DNA of 64,000 nucleotides from Psychrosphaera sp. B3R10 (GTDB lineage Bacteria; Pseudomonadota; Gammaproteobacteria; Enterobacterales; Alteromonadaceae): the NCBI RefSeq assembly GCF_018861025.1, contig NZ_JAHKQH010000030.1, forward strand, positions 1-64,000, written 5' to 3'. Under the pieces are notes generated by a model, which saw only the letters and a program-made list of their open reading frames with translations, was not told where the DNA came from and did not search any database. The position numbers and the translations under genes are program-made. Shown piece after piece: positions 26,498-35,413 of this stretch. Position 1 is the first letter of the stretch. Every line of letters starts with the position of its first letter.

Positions 26498-28051
26498 GTG
26501 AACATATTTAAATTCATATCAGTCATTATGTTAATTAACCTCTTAGCGGGCTGTAACGACAAACAAAAAACAACTAATTTTGAACAAGTTAGTTCCGAAA
26601 AAAAACCAAATGTCATTTGGCTAGTCCTAGAAGACATCTCTTTAGATTTAGGAGTGTACGGTACACCAGAAGTAAAAACCCCTAACCTAGATAGATTAGC
26701 AAATGAAGGTATTAAATACACAAATGCCTATGCTACCGCTGCAGTTTGTTCAACCTCACGCTCGGCATTTTTTACCGGCATGCATGCCACCAGTATAGGC
26801 GCCCACCATCACCGTAGTCACCTCAAAGATAACTATCGTTTACCAAATCACGTCAAACTGGCGTCTGAATATATGCGTGACGCCGGTTACTTTAGTTTAT
26901 TGATGGGGCCAAAACAAAAAACCGATTTTAACTTTTCTCATGCAGGAAAGGCTTTTGATGCGCAAGATGGCGAAATAAAATACTCTGGGGGCGCATATAC
27001 ACACGCTCCAATCGACATGAAACTCTTACAAAGACCTGCATGGCAAAGTTACATAAAGAACCAACAAGACAAACCGTTTTTTGCCCAAATCAACTACAGT
27101 GAAACTCATCGTACGTTTATCGCTGATAAAGATGATCCGATTGATCCGTCCAAAGTTAAGTTACCTAGCTACTATCCAGATCACGACATCACTCGCCGTG
27201 ACTGGGCCCTATACCTAGAGACAGTGCAGACTGTAGACAAAAAAGTCGGCAACTTGTTTGCCGAATTAAAAGAAGCTGGAGTGTTGGATAATACAATTGT
27301 ATTTGTCTTTGGGGATCATGGCCGAGCGATGTTACGAGACAAACAATGGTTATACGACGGTGGTCTGCAAGTACCACTTATTGTTTGGGGGAAAGGCATT
27401 GAAGGAGGTCAAACAAACCACGACTTAGTGAGCTTAATCGATGTTATGCCAACAACATTAGATATTGCTGGAATTGATGTACCTGACTACATTGAAGGAC
27501 ATGTATTTTTAGGTGATAACACCAAACCTCGTGATTATATTTATGCTCATAAAGACCGTTGTGATGAAACTGACGACAGAGTTAGAGCAGTGCGTGATAG
27601 CCGATTTAAATACATTCGCAACTTCTATCCAGAAAAACCATATACCGACTTTAATGCCTACAAGAAACTACAATATCCTGTTTTGGCACTTATGCAAAAG
27701 TTACATAACGAAGGTAAACTAACGCCTGAACAAGTCACGTTTTTTGCCAAACAACGACCGCCTGAAGAACTATACGATACCCGTACCGATCCAGATGAAG
27801 TGTATAACTTAGCGGCACAACCACAATACCAGACCCAACTTGTAACAATGAGACAAGAACTGGCACGTTGGCAACTAAAAACAGGTGATTTAGGAATGAT
27901 AGATGAAGATCCTAAAGTTTCTAAATATTGGGATGACTTTTTTAATAAACATTATCAAACCCAAATGGCTGCGCGTGGGTTATCAACGGACATTGGCCCC
28001 GATGAATATTTAGCCTTTTGGGATAAATTCATGTCCGACTTGGGCAAATAA
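26498..28051 (+). CDS. S1-family sulfatase, heparan N-sulfatase-like subgroup, lipoprotein (sulfatase D)
   Basis: 517 aa, GTG start 7 bp after an AAAGG SD. Lipobox LAGC (Cys19). Metal site WLVLEDISLD carries Glu-Asp instead of the usual Asp-Asp. The formylglycine signature is Cys84-Ser-Thr-Ser-Arg: the third position is Thr rather than Pro/Ala. GAHHHRSH, GPKQKTDFNF, FVFGDHGRAMLRDKQWLYDGG and AVRDSRFKYIRNFYP are typical of the sulfamidase-like branch of S1. The end-of-domain PPEELYDTRTDPDEVYNLA is standard. Last gene of the three-sulfatase operon. Substrate unknown; O-sulfated galactose is expected from the locus. Confidence 0.87.
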   Translation: MNIFKFISVIMLINLLAGCNDKQKTTNFEQVSSEKKPNVIWLVLEDISLDLGVYGTPEVKTPNLDRLANEGIKYTNAYATAAVCSTSRSAFFTGMHATSIGAHHHRSHLKDNYRLPNHVKLASEYMRDAGYFSLLMGPKQKTDFNFSHAGKAFDAQDGEIKYSGGAYTHAPIDMKLLQRPAWQSYIKNQQDKPFFAQINYSETHRTFIADKDDPIDPSKVKLPSYYPDHDITRRDWALYLETVQTVDKKVGNLFAELKEAGVLDNTIVFVFGDHGRAMLRDKQWLYDGGLQVPLIVWGKGIEGGQTNHDLVSLIDVMPTTLDIAGIDVPDYIEGHVFLGDNTKPRDYIYAHKDRCDETDDRVRAVRDSRFKYIRNFYPEKPYTDFNAYKKLQYPVLALMQKLHNEGKLTPEQVTFFAKQRPPEELYDTRTDPDEVYNLAAQPQYQTQLVTMRQELARWQLKTGDLGMIDEDPKVSKYWDDFFNKHYQTQMAARGLSTDIGPDEYLAFWDKFMSDLGK

Positions 28052-28097
28052 CGCAACGCTAATTCGGCACCTTAAAAAGCGACACGTTAAATACTGC

Positions 28098-28167
28098 AAC
28101 ACGGAAAACAGCAAAGTGAACTTGAAGCCATTTATTCAGTTCCCAACGTTGGCTTCCGTGTTTTTTT
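28098..28167 (+). terminator. large stem-loop terminator of sulfatases B-C-D
   Basis: Outer stem AACACGGAA (28098-28106) / TTCCGTGTT (28154-28162) followed by a T run. Additional inner pairing of AAGCCA with TGGCTT-type sequence competes. Good candidate for the operon end. Confidence 0.65.
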
Positions 28168-28317
28168 ATATCTGTTTGTTACCAAACAAATTATACCTAC
28201 CCTGATAATTAATAAGTCATTCAGGGAAAAGGCGTTTAAACGCGACCTCTAGAGCCTTTCACTAATTCACACTGCGCTGCGCAATAGCTATAAAAGGCAC
28301 ACCAATCTTTTCACTTG

Positions 28318-28458
28318 GACGACCACATGGATGTGGAAGGTAGAGCGACTCAGGAGACAAAGCCGACGACCACATGGATGTGGGAGGTAGAGCGACTCAG
28401 GAGACAAAGCCGACGACCACATGGATGTGGGAGGTAGAGCGACTCAGGAGACAAAGCC
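28318..28458. repeat. three tandem copies of a 47-bp repeat
   Basis: Units at 28318-28364, 28365-28411 and 28412-28458 are nearly identical (copy 1 has GGAAGG where copies 2-3 have GGGAGG). Each starts GACGACCACATGGATGTGG and so contains the palindrome CCACATGGATGTGG, then GTAGAGCGACTCAGGAGACA. No coding sense is evident. Confidence 0.9.
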
Positions 28459-28615
28459 GAAGACTAAACCAATGAAGATTTGGCTTATTCCCCCGCACCT
28501 GGCAACACTTTGAACTAATTAGTTAACTATAAGTATTGGTATTAGTTTTGGTGCGCTAATTTAAGCTTGACCACTTTGAATCATCATATTTAATATCTGA
28601 ACAAAGGTAATATCG

Positions 28616-28648
28616 ACAAAAAAGGGCCTAGATTGTATCTAGGCCCTT
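28616..28648 (-). terminator. terminator of sulfatase E
   Basis: Perfect 12-bp stem AAGGGCCTAGAT / ATCTAGGCCCTT with a 3-nt loop. On the minus strand it runs into T6. It lies 56 bp beyond the stop. Confidence 0.9.
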
Positions 28649-28704
28649 CTAACGTTTACATTCACTTTCCGCATGACCCTTGGTAAATCACGGCCAGAAC
28701 TAAT

Positions 28705-30669
28705 CTACTTTTTTAAATAATCAACTCGTGCAGAAAACCAGTTATAGATGCTTTTTTGACGCCAAGTATCTGGCGAATCAACCGTACCTTTGGCAGGTTT
28801 TTTCCAGGATTTTCTAAAGGGAATTTCGAAGTTTTCGCCCACAACATCGTGCAATTGTGTTGCAATATTGAGTATCGCTAATATTTGTACCGTATTAGTA
28901 TTCCCAGCAATAATTTTTTCGATAGCTTGTTTTGCCGGCTGATCGTCAAACAAGGCTAGGTATTGCACAGCGCGAGCACGATTTAAATCGTTTGGATCCA
29001 TATATTTCATTTGTGAAATTATCGGTTTAAGCATTTTAGCTTGTTGGCCAAATGCCAGCGCTACATTTAATCCCCAATATCGGATCCATTCGTTTTCAGA
29101 CGTAAGACTCGCTTTAATTTTATACTTAACAGAATCAAAATCCTGTAGTTGTAGATCGGCAATTTCGTTTAACTTGGCAATTTCTGACTTATTTTTTGCT
29201 CCAAACTTAATAGGATCGTCTTTTGCTTCATCAACTAAATAATACTCTGGGTAAAACCCAAGGTCAGGCAAGGTTTGAAGCTTATTTTTAAGTTCAGCTC
29301 TCATCGATTGAAGGACCGATTGATATTCCGCAGCATGTGCCAAATTTTTGGTTTCGAATTCGTCGGTCTCTAGGTTATAAAGTGCTTCAACAGGCTTGGT
29401 TTCAAAAAATGCGGCTTGTACAGATGTTAGCTCACCATTATCGAACATTTCGCGCCACTGCCTAAAAGCAGCCTGTTTATAGCGATAACTGGCAAATAAA
29501 CTGTCTGGATTAAACGGCAAATAATGACGCATGTATTTGTATTTACCTTTACGAAGAGTTCTCACCATGTCGTACTTTTCGTCAAAACGGTCGGCAAACG
29601 CAAAATTTGTATCACGCTTATTTAGCTCTGTTAAGCTTAATTTTTTAGCTAAAAACGATTGCCCGTCGTGTCCTGGCATAGCTTCGATACCAGCGAGTTT
29701 TAATAACGTTGGAGCAAAGTCGATAAAATTAACAAAACCATCAACCCATGTTGTTGACTTTGCCTGTAAGTCCTCGTGCACTAAATGTCTGAAATTTTCT
29801 GGCACTCGCACAACCAATGGCGGGTTTAGCCCCCGTTCAAATGCGTAACCTTTACTCCCTGGCATGACACCGCCATGGTCGCCAAAATAAAAAATAAACG
29901 TATCTTCTAACAAACCTTCGTCAGTGAGTTGTTTAATCACTTTGCCTATTTCGACATCTACAATTTCATGTTGGTCTAGGTAGCGTGCATGGGTATAACG
30001 AAATAGTTCGGTATCTGGGTAAATAGGCGCCAAATCAACCTTTGCTGGATCATTTTTTGTGGGCCTGTCCTGCACGTCTGACATCGGAAAGTGTAATTTA
30101 TGTTCATGGGTCTCTTTCCAACTTTGCATATGGAAAAAAGGTTGGCCAGCTTTACGTCCGTGCCAATCAGCTCCCTTTGCGGATTGGGCCCAGTGCGCTT
30201 CTGGTGCAACAAAATTGTAATCTTCTTTGTGATTATTAGTGGTGTAGTATCCAGCATCTTTTAGATATTCATTAACGGTTGTCATCCCGTTTGGTAATGA
30301 AATAGTTTGATAAGGGCGATGATATTCCATTGCCAAACGCGCAGGATAGGCACCTAAAGCCAATGTGGTTCTTGCCGTAGAGCATACTGGTGCATTTGAC
30401 AAAACATTGTTAAATACCAGCCCTTGTGCCGCTAATCCTTCAATATTAGGCATTGATGCGCCTTTCGGATTATACAATTTGAGGTAGTTCTTCGAGTTGT
30501 CCTCTGATACCAACCATACAAAATTTGGTTTTTTGGGTGATACCACAGTATTTGATTCGAGCTCGACTGCCGTTTTTCTATCAGTGTTTTCACACGCTGA
30601 TAAGATCAACAAACTTACAATTGACGTAAAACATAAAATTGCCGACTTAGTCACCGATGGCTTTTTCAT
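28705..30669 (-). CDS. S1-family sulfatase with C-terminal helical extension, lipoprotein (sulfatase E)
   Basis: 654 aa, longer than the others. Lipobox LSAC (Cys26). Metal site WLVSEDNSKNY; formylglycine signature Cys96-Ser-Thr-Ala-Arg (third position Thr, non-canonical); FYFGDHGGVMPGSKGYAFERG; LRKGKYKYMRHY. After the usual end (VEALYNLETDEFETKNLA) there are about 200 extra residues. Roughly 510-610 look like HEAT-type helical repeats (SENEWIRYWGLNVALAFG; RARAVQYLALFDD; TVQILAILNIATQ). Start at 30669 has AGGGGATAAA before it. A LacI-type site lies about 174 bp upstream and a terminator follows, so it is monocistronic. Confidence 0.88.
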   Translation of the reverse strand: MKKPSVTKSAILCFTSIVSLLILSACENTDRKTAVELESNTVVSPKKPNFVWLVSEDNSKNYLKLYNPKGASMPNIEGLAAQGLVFNNVLSNAPVCSTARTTLALGAYPARLAMEYHRPYQTISLPNGMTTVNEYLKDAGYYTTNNHKEDYNFVAPEAHWAQSAKGADWHGRKAGQPFFHMQSWKETHEHKLHFPMSDVQDRPTKNDPAKVDLAPIYPDTELFRYTHARYLDQHEIVDVEIGKVIKQLTDEGLLEDTFIFYFGDHGGVMPGSKGYAFERGLNPPLVVRVPENFRHLVHEDLQAKSTTWVDGFVNFIDFAPTLLKLAGIEAMPGHDGQSFLAKKLSLTELNKRDTNFAFADRFDEKYDMVRTLRKGKYKYMRHYLPFNPDSLFASYRYKQAAFRQWREMFDNGELTSVQAAFFETKPVEALYNLETDEFETKNLAHAAEYQSVLQSMRAELKNKLQTLPDLGFYPEYYLVDEAKDDPIKFGAKNKSEIAKLNEIADLQLQDFDSVKYKIKASLTSENEWIRYWGLNVALAFGQQAKMLKPIISQMKYMDPNDLNRARAVQYLALFDDQPAKQAIEKIIAGNTNTVQILAILNIATQLHDVVGENFEIPFRKSWKKPAKGTVDSPDTWRQKSIYNWFSARVDYLKK

Positions 30670-30842
30670 TTTATCCCCTGACAACCTTGGTGTTTTAGAG
30701 TATCAATTTATTGCTAATTTTAAACTCACCATCAAGGCTTGCAATAAAATCCATATTTATTAAATATATACTCTTAAAACCAACGCATAATTTTATTCTA
30801 GAATTAAGTTAATAAAGATAAAATACTACAAAACAAACAAAA

Positions 30843-30858
30843 AGGAAAACGTTTGACC
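30843..30858. promoter_or_regulatory. LacI-type operator (sulfatase E)
   Basis: AGGAAAACGTTTGACC, a degenerate copy of the locus motif keeping the AAACGTTT centre. It lies 174 bp upstream of sulfatase E, more distant than the others. Confidence 0.6.
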
Positions 30859-31251
30859 TAATTAAAATTTAAAACTCTATTTTGACTTTTGGTATTAAAA
30901 AATTCACAACAAAAAATAGCTAGCACCACCCCTTATTATCGACACTTAAATTTATACCATGTTCTTATTATCACTAAAAACACTGCTAAAACCGACAAAT
31001 CACCACTAGGTGAATCAAAAGGTTGAAATATAACAACATCCGCTTCTATTTTATTCTACAAATCCCTAACATTAGAATAGGGCTTATTTAAAATAGAACG
31101 TAGGAGAACCCCCTCTTATTCCTTCAAATATTGTTTTTAGCCAACTGGAGAAGTCTTCAAAACGTCTAGTTGAAAACTATCCATGCCTTTCTAATTAATT
31201 CGTTGAATATTCTATTCATTACTAATGATTGGCCCTAAAACTTGAGGCAAT

Positions 31252-31272
31252 AAAAAAGCTCCCGAAGGAGCC
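31252..31272 (-). terminator. terminator of the GH110-GH110-sulfatase-GH150-like operon
   Basis: On the minus strand GGCTCC-TTCG-GGAGC runs into T6, with a UUCG tetraloop. It lies 32 bp after the stop. Confidence 0.9.
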
Positions 31273-31303
31273 TCAACTTACAACAACATTAGGTTTAATA
31301 TTG

Positions 31304-33967
31304 TTAGTACCCTACGTCAATAAACCGCACCGAACCTGCAGGAACCGTTACTAAGCTCGTGCCCTTGCCTGTTTCGATGCCTTGATTAGACAAAATATCT
31401 TTAGCCCACTTTGGCTGTCTATTATTAAACTTTATGGTTGCTACACGTTCCTGCGGGTTAATATACCCAGGGTCTATTAAAATAATGCGACTGTGGTTGT
31501 CATCTAATTTAACTACACTCCATGATGCACCGGTCACTTCAATTGGCATTTTTACACGACCACTATCGATAACGGCTTTCATAGATGGTTCAAAGTTTTT
31601 TGCGGACACTTTTTTATTACCGCTAAAACCTGAAATACCATCTGTTATAAAATAATTAGTTTCTAATTTATCTAGCTTATTTTTTGATTCAATCGGCGCG
31701 ATTGGAACCATACCATTAGGTAGTTCTGGTACAAAGTTAAGCCAACGATACTCCGCACCAAGTGCAGAACTAGAATAATCCCATGTTGGAATATTGGCAC
31801 CAGCCCAATGCATTTGCGCTACAGAGATGATGGCATCTTCATCTGCTTTATTGTAGTGGTTTGTCTCATGAATATTATCTATCGAATGCACTAAATGGTT
31901 ATCTACATCTTGCATTAACATCCATGAACCTACGGATAACATTGCATCTTTTTCAACAATAGGTAAAACACCAGACTTCATTAATGCAAACAGAATATTT
32001 AGACCAGGGCCTTCCAGATAATTGATGTCAAATATGATCCCCATGCGAGAACCATAAGCAGCTGTTAATACACCATTACGTAAATAAGGTGAAACACTAC
32101 GTTGCCCACCAGGGCTTAATGGACGCCAAGTCGTCGGATTATCATCGACTAACCTCATAGCAAAGTCATCGATATAATCGCCAAGTAACATTCCGACACG
32201 GCCGGACAAGTTTACTTCTTGCGTCCGTGAAGAGGTATCTTCTGCAGACGGAACTAAGATGTCGCTATATTTACCTGAGAAGAACATGTCTTTCCAAGGT
32301 TGTTGATGTGACGTCGCCGCCCAGAAAATATTTTTATATCTAAAATAAAGCTTACCTTTGCCATGTTTACGTAAAGCTTTTGCTAAACGGGGCATGTACT
32401 CTTCAATAAAATAAATCACCCGAGGATCTTTAGGGTTATGCATTTCAGCATACAAAAAGCCCATTGCTGTAGTTGGTGCGGCTTCTAAAATAGCTTCCAT
32501 TGTATCAATGCTTACCCCAAACGGGTCGTTGCCATGACCAGACCATATAACAAAGTTTTCCCCCTTCTTTTCAAACGCTTTTGCTTTTTTAATCAGGGTA
32601 GCCTGTGTATCTTTGTACTTTCCTCGTCGATCTTTTTTCAATGCTATTTTTCCCAGCTTGGGGACTAATGATTGGCGATCCCAATTTTCCGTCCAACGCT
32701 CCTGAGTAACATGTAAATAGTTAGCACCGTCTAATGCCTGAACTTTTTTGTTAAGTTGTGCTTTGGTCAACATAACCCAAGGTTTTTCAGACTTTGATTG
32801 ATAACTTGGCATTTTAAAATCAAGTGTTTGCTGATAAAGCGTATTTAAATTTTGTTCAACTTCAGCCAAACGGCCCTGTAATTTATGTTCGACGTCAATC
32901 CAGTTCTTATTTTTTAGATCAAATTCATAAACAGTATTTCCGCCACCGATTTGGCCGCCACCTAGTAAGGTTTTGTTGTTTTCATCAAGTGCAAAGTCGT
33001 TAAAAATTATCCCCCGGTGGCGTTCTCCCGTTTGCTTAAGTAACTTGCCTTTGGGATCAACTAAAAACATCACACCGCCAAATTGAAACATTATTTCATT
33101 ACGCAAAGGCAAAAGTGAGCTGCCGTATGCATGGGCGTAACGTTGCTTTTCTTTACCTTTAATATTGTAATGTGCAAGTAGATCAAACTTACTGTTATAC
33201 GCAACAAATTTACCTACAGTATTTTTTGAAGTTTTACCTCCAGCAAAAAATAACAGATCATCCAAGCCGTCTTGGTCTAAATCAGCGATATCAATGTCGG
33301 TGATCATTACGCCTTTTGCCAATTCTTTTAGTTTTTTGTCTTTGTTATTAAACTGACGGATCACCTTTTTAGATTTAGGGTCGATAAATCCTAAAAATTG
33401 CCAGCGGTAGATATCGTGAACCGAAGTCTGGACAAATAAGTCAGATTTAGTTTTGTCATTAAAGTGACCAGCTTCAATTTTTCTCACTACACCATCAAGC
33501 TTAGTTTCGCTTAACAGCTCCCCCTTACTGTTTAATTCATAAAGTATGTAGTTGTTACCACCAGCATAAACTCGAACTTCACCATCAACTTTAGTAATTG
33601 CGACTTCATTTAGACGAGTTTTATCCCTCGGGGTAAATGTCCAGAGTCGAGTACCATTGCTATCCCACGCATAGATACTGCCATCTCCACTTGCAGCAAC
33701 TAGATCGTCAGCACCGTCGCCATTTAAATCCGCGGTATTAATTTCGAACATTACGGCTTTATTATCTGTGGCCGCTGTCCAGCGTTTCTGACCATCGACC
33801 CTATAGCTTCCCACTACACCGTCAAGTTCTGACACATACACAACTGACTCACCCGCTACGTTACCAATGATTACCTGACGCAACCCGTTACCGTCAGTAA
33901 CAAATGTGCTGGCGTGCGCCGCAACACTCATCACTAATACACTTGCAGCAATTAATATTTTTTTCAT
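31304..33967 (-). CDS. exported beta-propeller plus catalytic-domain protein, candidate GH150 lambda-carrageenase
   Basis: 887 aa. Signal peptide MKKILIAASVLVMSVAAHA. Residues 25-350 form an FG-GAP/VCBS-like beta-propeller with Ca-binding loops DLNGDGADDL (80-89) and DLDQDGLDDL (229-238) and GDGSIYAWDSNGTRLW. A helical linker (about 355-385) leads to a C-terminal domain of about 500 residues with no common CAZyme signature but many acidic and aromatic motifs (FVIWSGHGNDPFG, MGFLYAEMHN, YFRYKNIFWA), and a beta-rich end (TSLVTVPAGSVRFIDVGY). The known GH150 lambda-carrageenase of Pseudoalteromonas carrageenovora (about 940 aa) has the same reported layout, an N-terminal propeller joined to a C-terminal catalytic region. 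With GH110 and sulfatases in the same operon, GH150 is my leading call. Alternative: another endo-hydrolase, or a binding protein. Confidence 0.55.
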   Translation of the reverse strand: MKKILIAASVLVMSVAAHASTFVTDGNGLRQVIIGNVAGESVVYVSELDGVVGSYRVDGQKRWTAATDNKAVMFEINTADLNGDGADDLVAASGDGSIYAWDSNGTRLWTFTPRDKTRLNEVAITKVDGEVRVYAGGNNYILYELNSKGELLSETKLDGVVRKIEAGHFNDKTKSDLFVQTSVHDIYRWQFLGFIDPKSKKVIRQFNNKDKKLKELAKGVMITDIDIADLDQDGLDDLLFFAGGKTSKNTVGKFVAYNSKFDLLAHYNIKGKEKQRYAHAYGSSLLPLRNEIMFQFGGVMFLVDPKGKLLKQTGERHRGIIFNDFALDENNKTLLGGGQIGGGNTVYEFDLKNKNWIDVEHKLQGRLAEVEQNLNTLYQQTLDFKMPSYQSKSEKPWVMLTKAQLNKKVQALDGANYLHVTQERWTENWDRQSLVPKLGKIALKKDRRGKYKDTQATLIKKAKAFEKKGENFVIWSGHGNDPFGVSIDTMEAILEAAPTTAMGFLYAEMHNPKDPRVIYFIEEYMPRLAKALRKHGKGKLYFRYKNIFWAATSHQQPWKDMFFSGKYSDILVPSAEDTSSRTQEVNLSGRVGMLLGDYIDDFAMRLVDDNPTTWRPLSPGGQRSVSPYLRNGVLTAAYGSRMGIIFDINYLEGPGLNILFALMKSGVLPIVEKDAMLSVGSWMLMQDVDNHLVHSIDNIHETNHYNKADEDAIISVAQMHWAGANIPTWDYSSSALGAEYRWLNFVPELPNGMVPIAPIESKNKLDKLETNYFITDGISGFSGNKKVSAKNFEPSMKAVIDSGRVKMPIEVTGASWSVVKLDDNHSRIILIDPGYINPQERVATIKFNNRQPKWAKDILSNQGIETGKGTSLVTVPAGSVRFIDVGY

Positions 33968-33994
33968 TTTTGTTCCTATTAGTCAATAGTCGAA

Positions 33995-35404
33995 CTATTG
34001 AACACCTGAGTATTTGTCAATATTTAAGTCTTTTTCCCAATCAATTAACTTAGCCTTTAGCTCTTGCAATTTTTTCGGGTAAATTTTTGCAACATCATTT
34101 GATTCACTTACATCTAGTACCACATTATAAAGTTTAACGATGCCGCTTCTGTAGGCGACAATCTTCCAGTCACCTTCTCGCACCGACGCGTACAAATCTT
34201 CGTAAGCACGATAACCAAATAAAGGCGCTCCGCGTTCTATTTTTGTTCCATTGGTTATCGCTGAAAGCAATGAGATACCATCTAAATTTTGGTAGTTTTT
34301 GGGATCGCCGCCAGCAAGTTCGACAAGGGTTGGGAACAAGTCTGTTGACTGAACTGGCGTCGAAATTTTTGTTCCTGGATTAGTGACATTGGGCCAACTG
34401 ACAAATAACGGTACGCGAGCACCACCTTCATATAAAGTGTCCAGCTTCTTACCGCCATGAAGTGGTTTATTCTCTAAAATCCCACCTTGATCAGATAGGA
34501 AAATAATCACCGTATTTTTATCTAACCCACTAGCTTTTAATGCCTTACGAATTCGACCGATTGACTCATCAATCCCACTTACCAGCGCAGCATGATGCGC
34601 TTTTTTGCCGCTCAAGCCTTTTTTCTCAAAATGTTCAACTAGGTCTTTACGACCTTGAAATGGAGTGTGAATCGCGTAGTACCACATAGACATCATAAAT
34701 GGCTGGTTTTTATCATAACTTGCAATAAATTCGACCGCGTCGTCGGTAAGCTTGTCTGTTAGATAACGTTCCTTAACCTCGTTGTATACTTCCGAATTTT
34801 TAAAGTATGGTGGGTAGTAAGAATGAGGGTGTCCCCAGTTTGTAGCACCAATCTGTGCGTCAAACCCTTGATCGATTGGATGATAGCCTTCGTGGCCCAA
34901 GTGCCATTTACCTATAAACATATTAAAGTAACCTTGCTCTTTGAGCGCTTCTGCGTAAGTTACATAATCGGTTTCTAGCCAATTTACACTCGGTACTTGA
35001 GCCGGATCTTTTTGCCAAAAATTGAATTTAGTCTCAGTACGGCCAAATTTGTCAAACCCGTGTTGTGGTTTATGTGGAATATGCCTTGGCATACCTATTC
35101 GTGCAGGATGTTGACCAGTGACCAAAGCAGCTCTGCTTGGGCTGCAAGTTGGTGTTGGAATATAGGCACTTTCAAATTCAATACCATCAGTAGCTATCTG
35201 GTCAATATTTGGGGTTTCATATACGTCATCCCTCGCTGTACGTGACGCCCAACCCATGTCGTCAACAAAAAACAAGACAACGTTAGGTTGCTTTTGCTTC
35301 GACTTAAATAGAGTTGCAGCATCTGCTTCACCCGCTATCATGCCACTAAGAATATAGGAACTAACTAAACCGGCTGCTAACAATGTTGATTTTACTTTAG
35401 ACAT
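33995..35404 (-). CDS. S1-family sulfatase, exported (sulfatase F)
   Basis: 469 aa with a Sec signal peptide (about residues 1-30, ending GEADA) and no lipobox. Metal site FFVDDMGWAS; formylglycine signature Cys87-Ser-Pro-Ser-Arg in PTCSPSRAALVTGQHPARIG; FIGKWHLGHEGYHP; WYYAIHTPFQGR; LSDQGGILENKPLHGGKKLDTLYEGGARVP; VREGDWKIV. This is the N-acetylgalactosamine/galactose-type arrangement common in marine S1 enzymes; subfamily not assigned. SD AAGGGAT supports the start. Fits in the operon between GH110 (9-bp gap) and the GH150-like gene (27-bp gap), so co-translation with these enzymes is likely. Confidence 0.9.
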   Translation of the reverse strand: MSKVKSTLLAAGLVSSYILSGMIAGEADAATLFKSKQKQPNVVLFFVDDMGWASRTARDDVYETPNIDQIATDGIEFESAYIPTPTCSPSRAALVTGQHPARIGMPRHIPHKPQHGFDKFGRTETKFNFWQKDPAQVPSVNWLETDYVTYAEALKEQGYFNMFIGKWHLGHEGYHPIDQGFDAQIGATNWGHPHSYYPPYFKNSEVYNEVKERYLTDKLTDDAVEFIASYDKNQPFMMSMWYYAIHTPFQGRKDLVEHFEKKGLSGKKAHHAALVSGIDESIGRIRKALKASGLDKNTVIIFLSDQGGILENKPLHGGKKLDTLYEGGARVPLFVSWPNVTNPGTKISTPVQSTDLFPTLVELAGGDPKNYQNLDGISLLSAITNGTKIERGAPLFGYRAYEDLYASVREGDWKIVAYRSGIVKLYNVVLDVSESNDVAKIYPKKLQELKAKLIDWEKDLNIDKYSGVQ

Positions 35405-35413
35405 TTTAATCCC

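Larger units (their letters stand above)
28052..28704. other. gene-free gap with terminators and a 47-bp tandem repeat
   Basis: No ORF with recognisable features. It contains the terminator of the three-sulfatase operon (28098-28167), three 47-bp repeats (28318-28458) and the terminator of the converging sulfatase E (28616-28648). Confidence 0.7.
30670..31303. other. intergenic region with LacI-type site and terminator
   Basis: AT-rich, no supported gene. It carries the operator at 30843-30858 and the terminator at 31252-31272. Nothing else recognised. Confidence 0.55.

Noticed and set aside
28318-28458. possible CRISPR array
   Set aside because: Units are contiguous without spacers, there are only three, and there are no cas genes.
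31081-31120. possible LacI-type site before the GH150-like terminator
   Set aside because: AGAACGTAGGAGAACC lacks the symmetric centre and no gene start is nearby.
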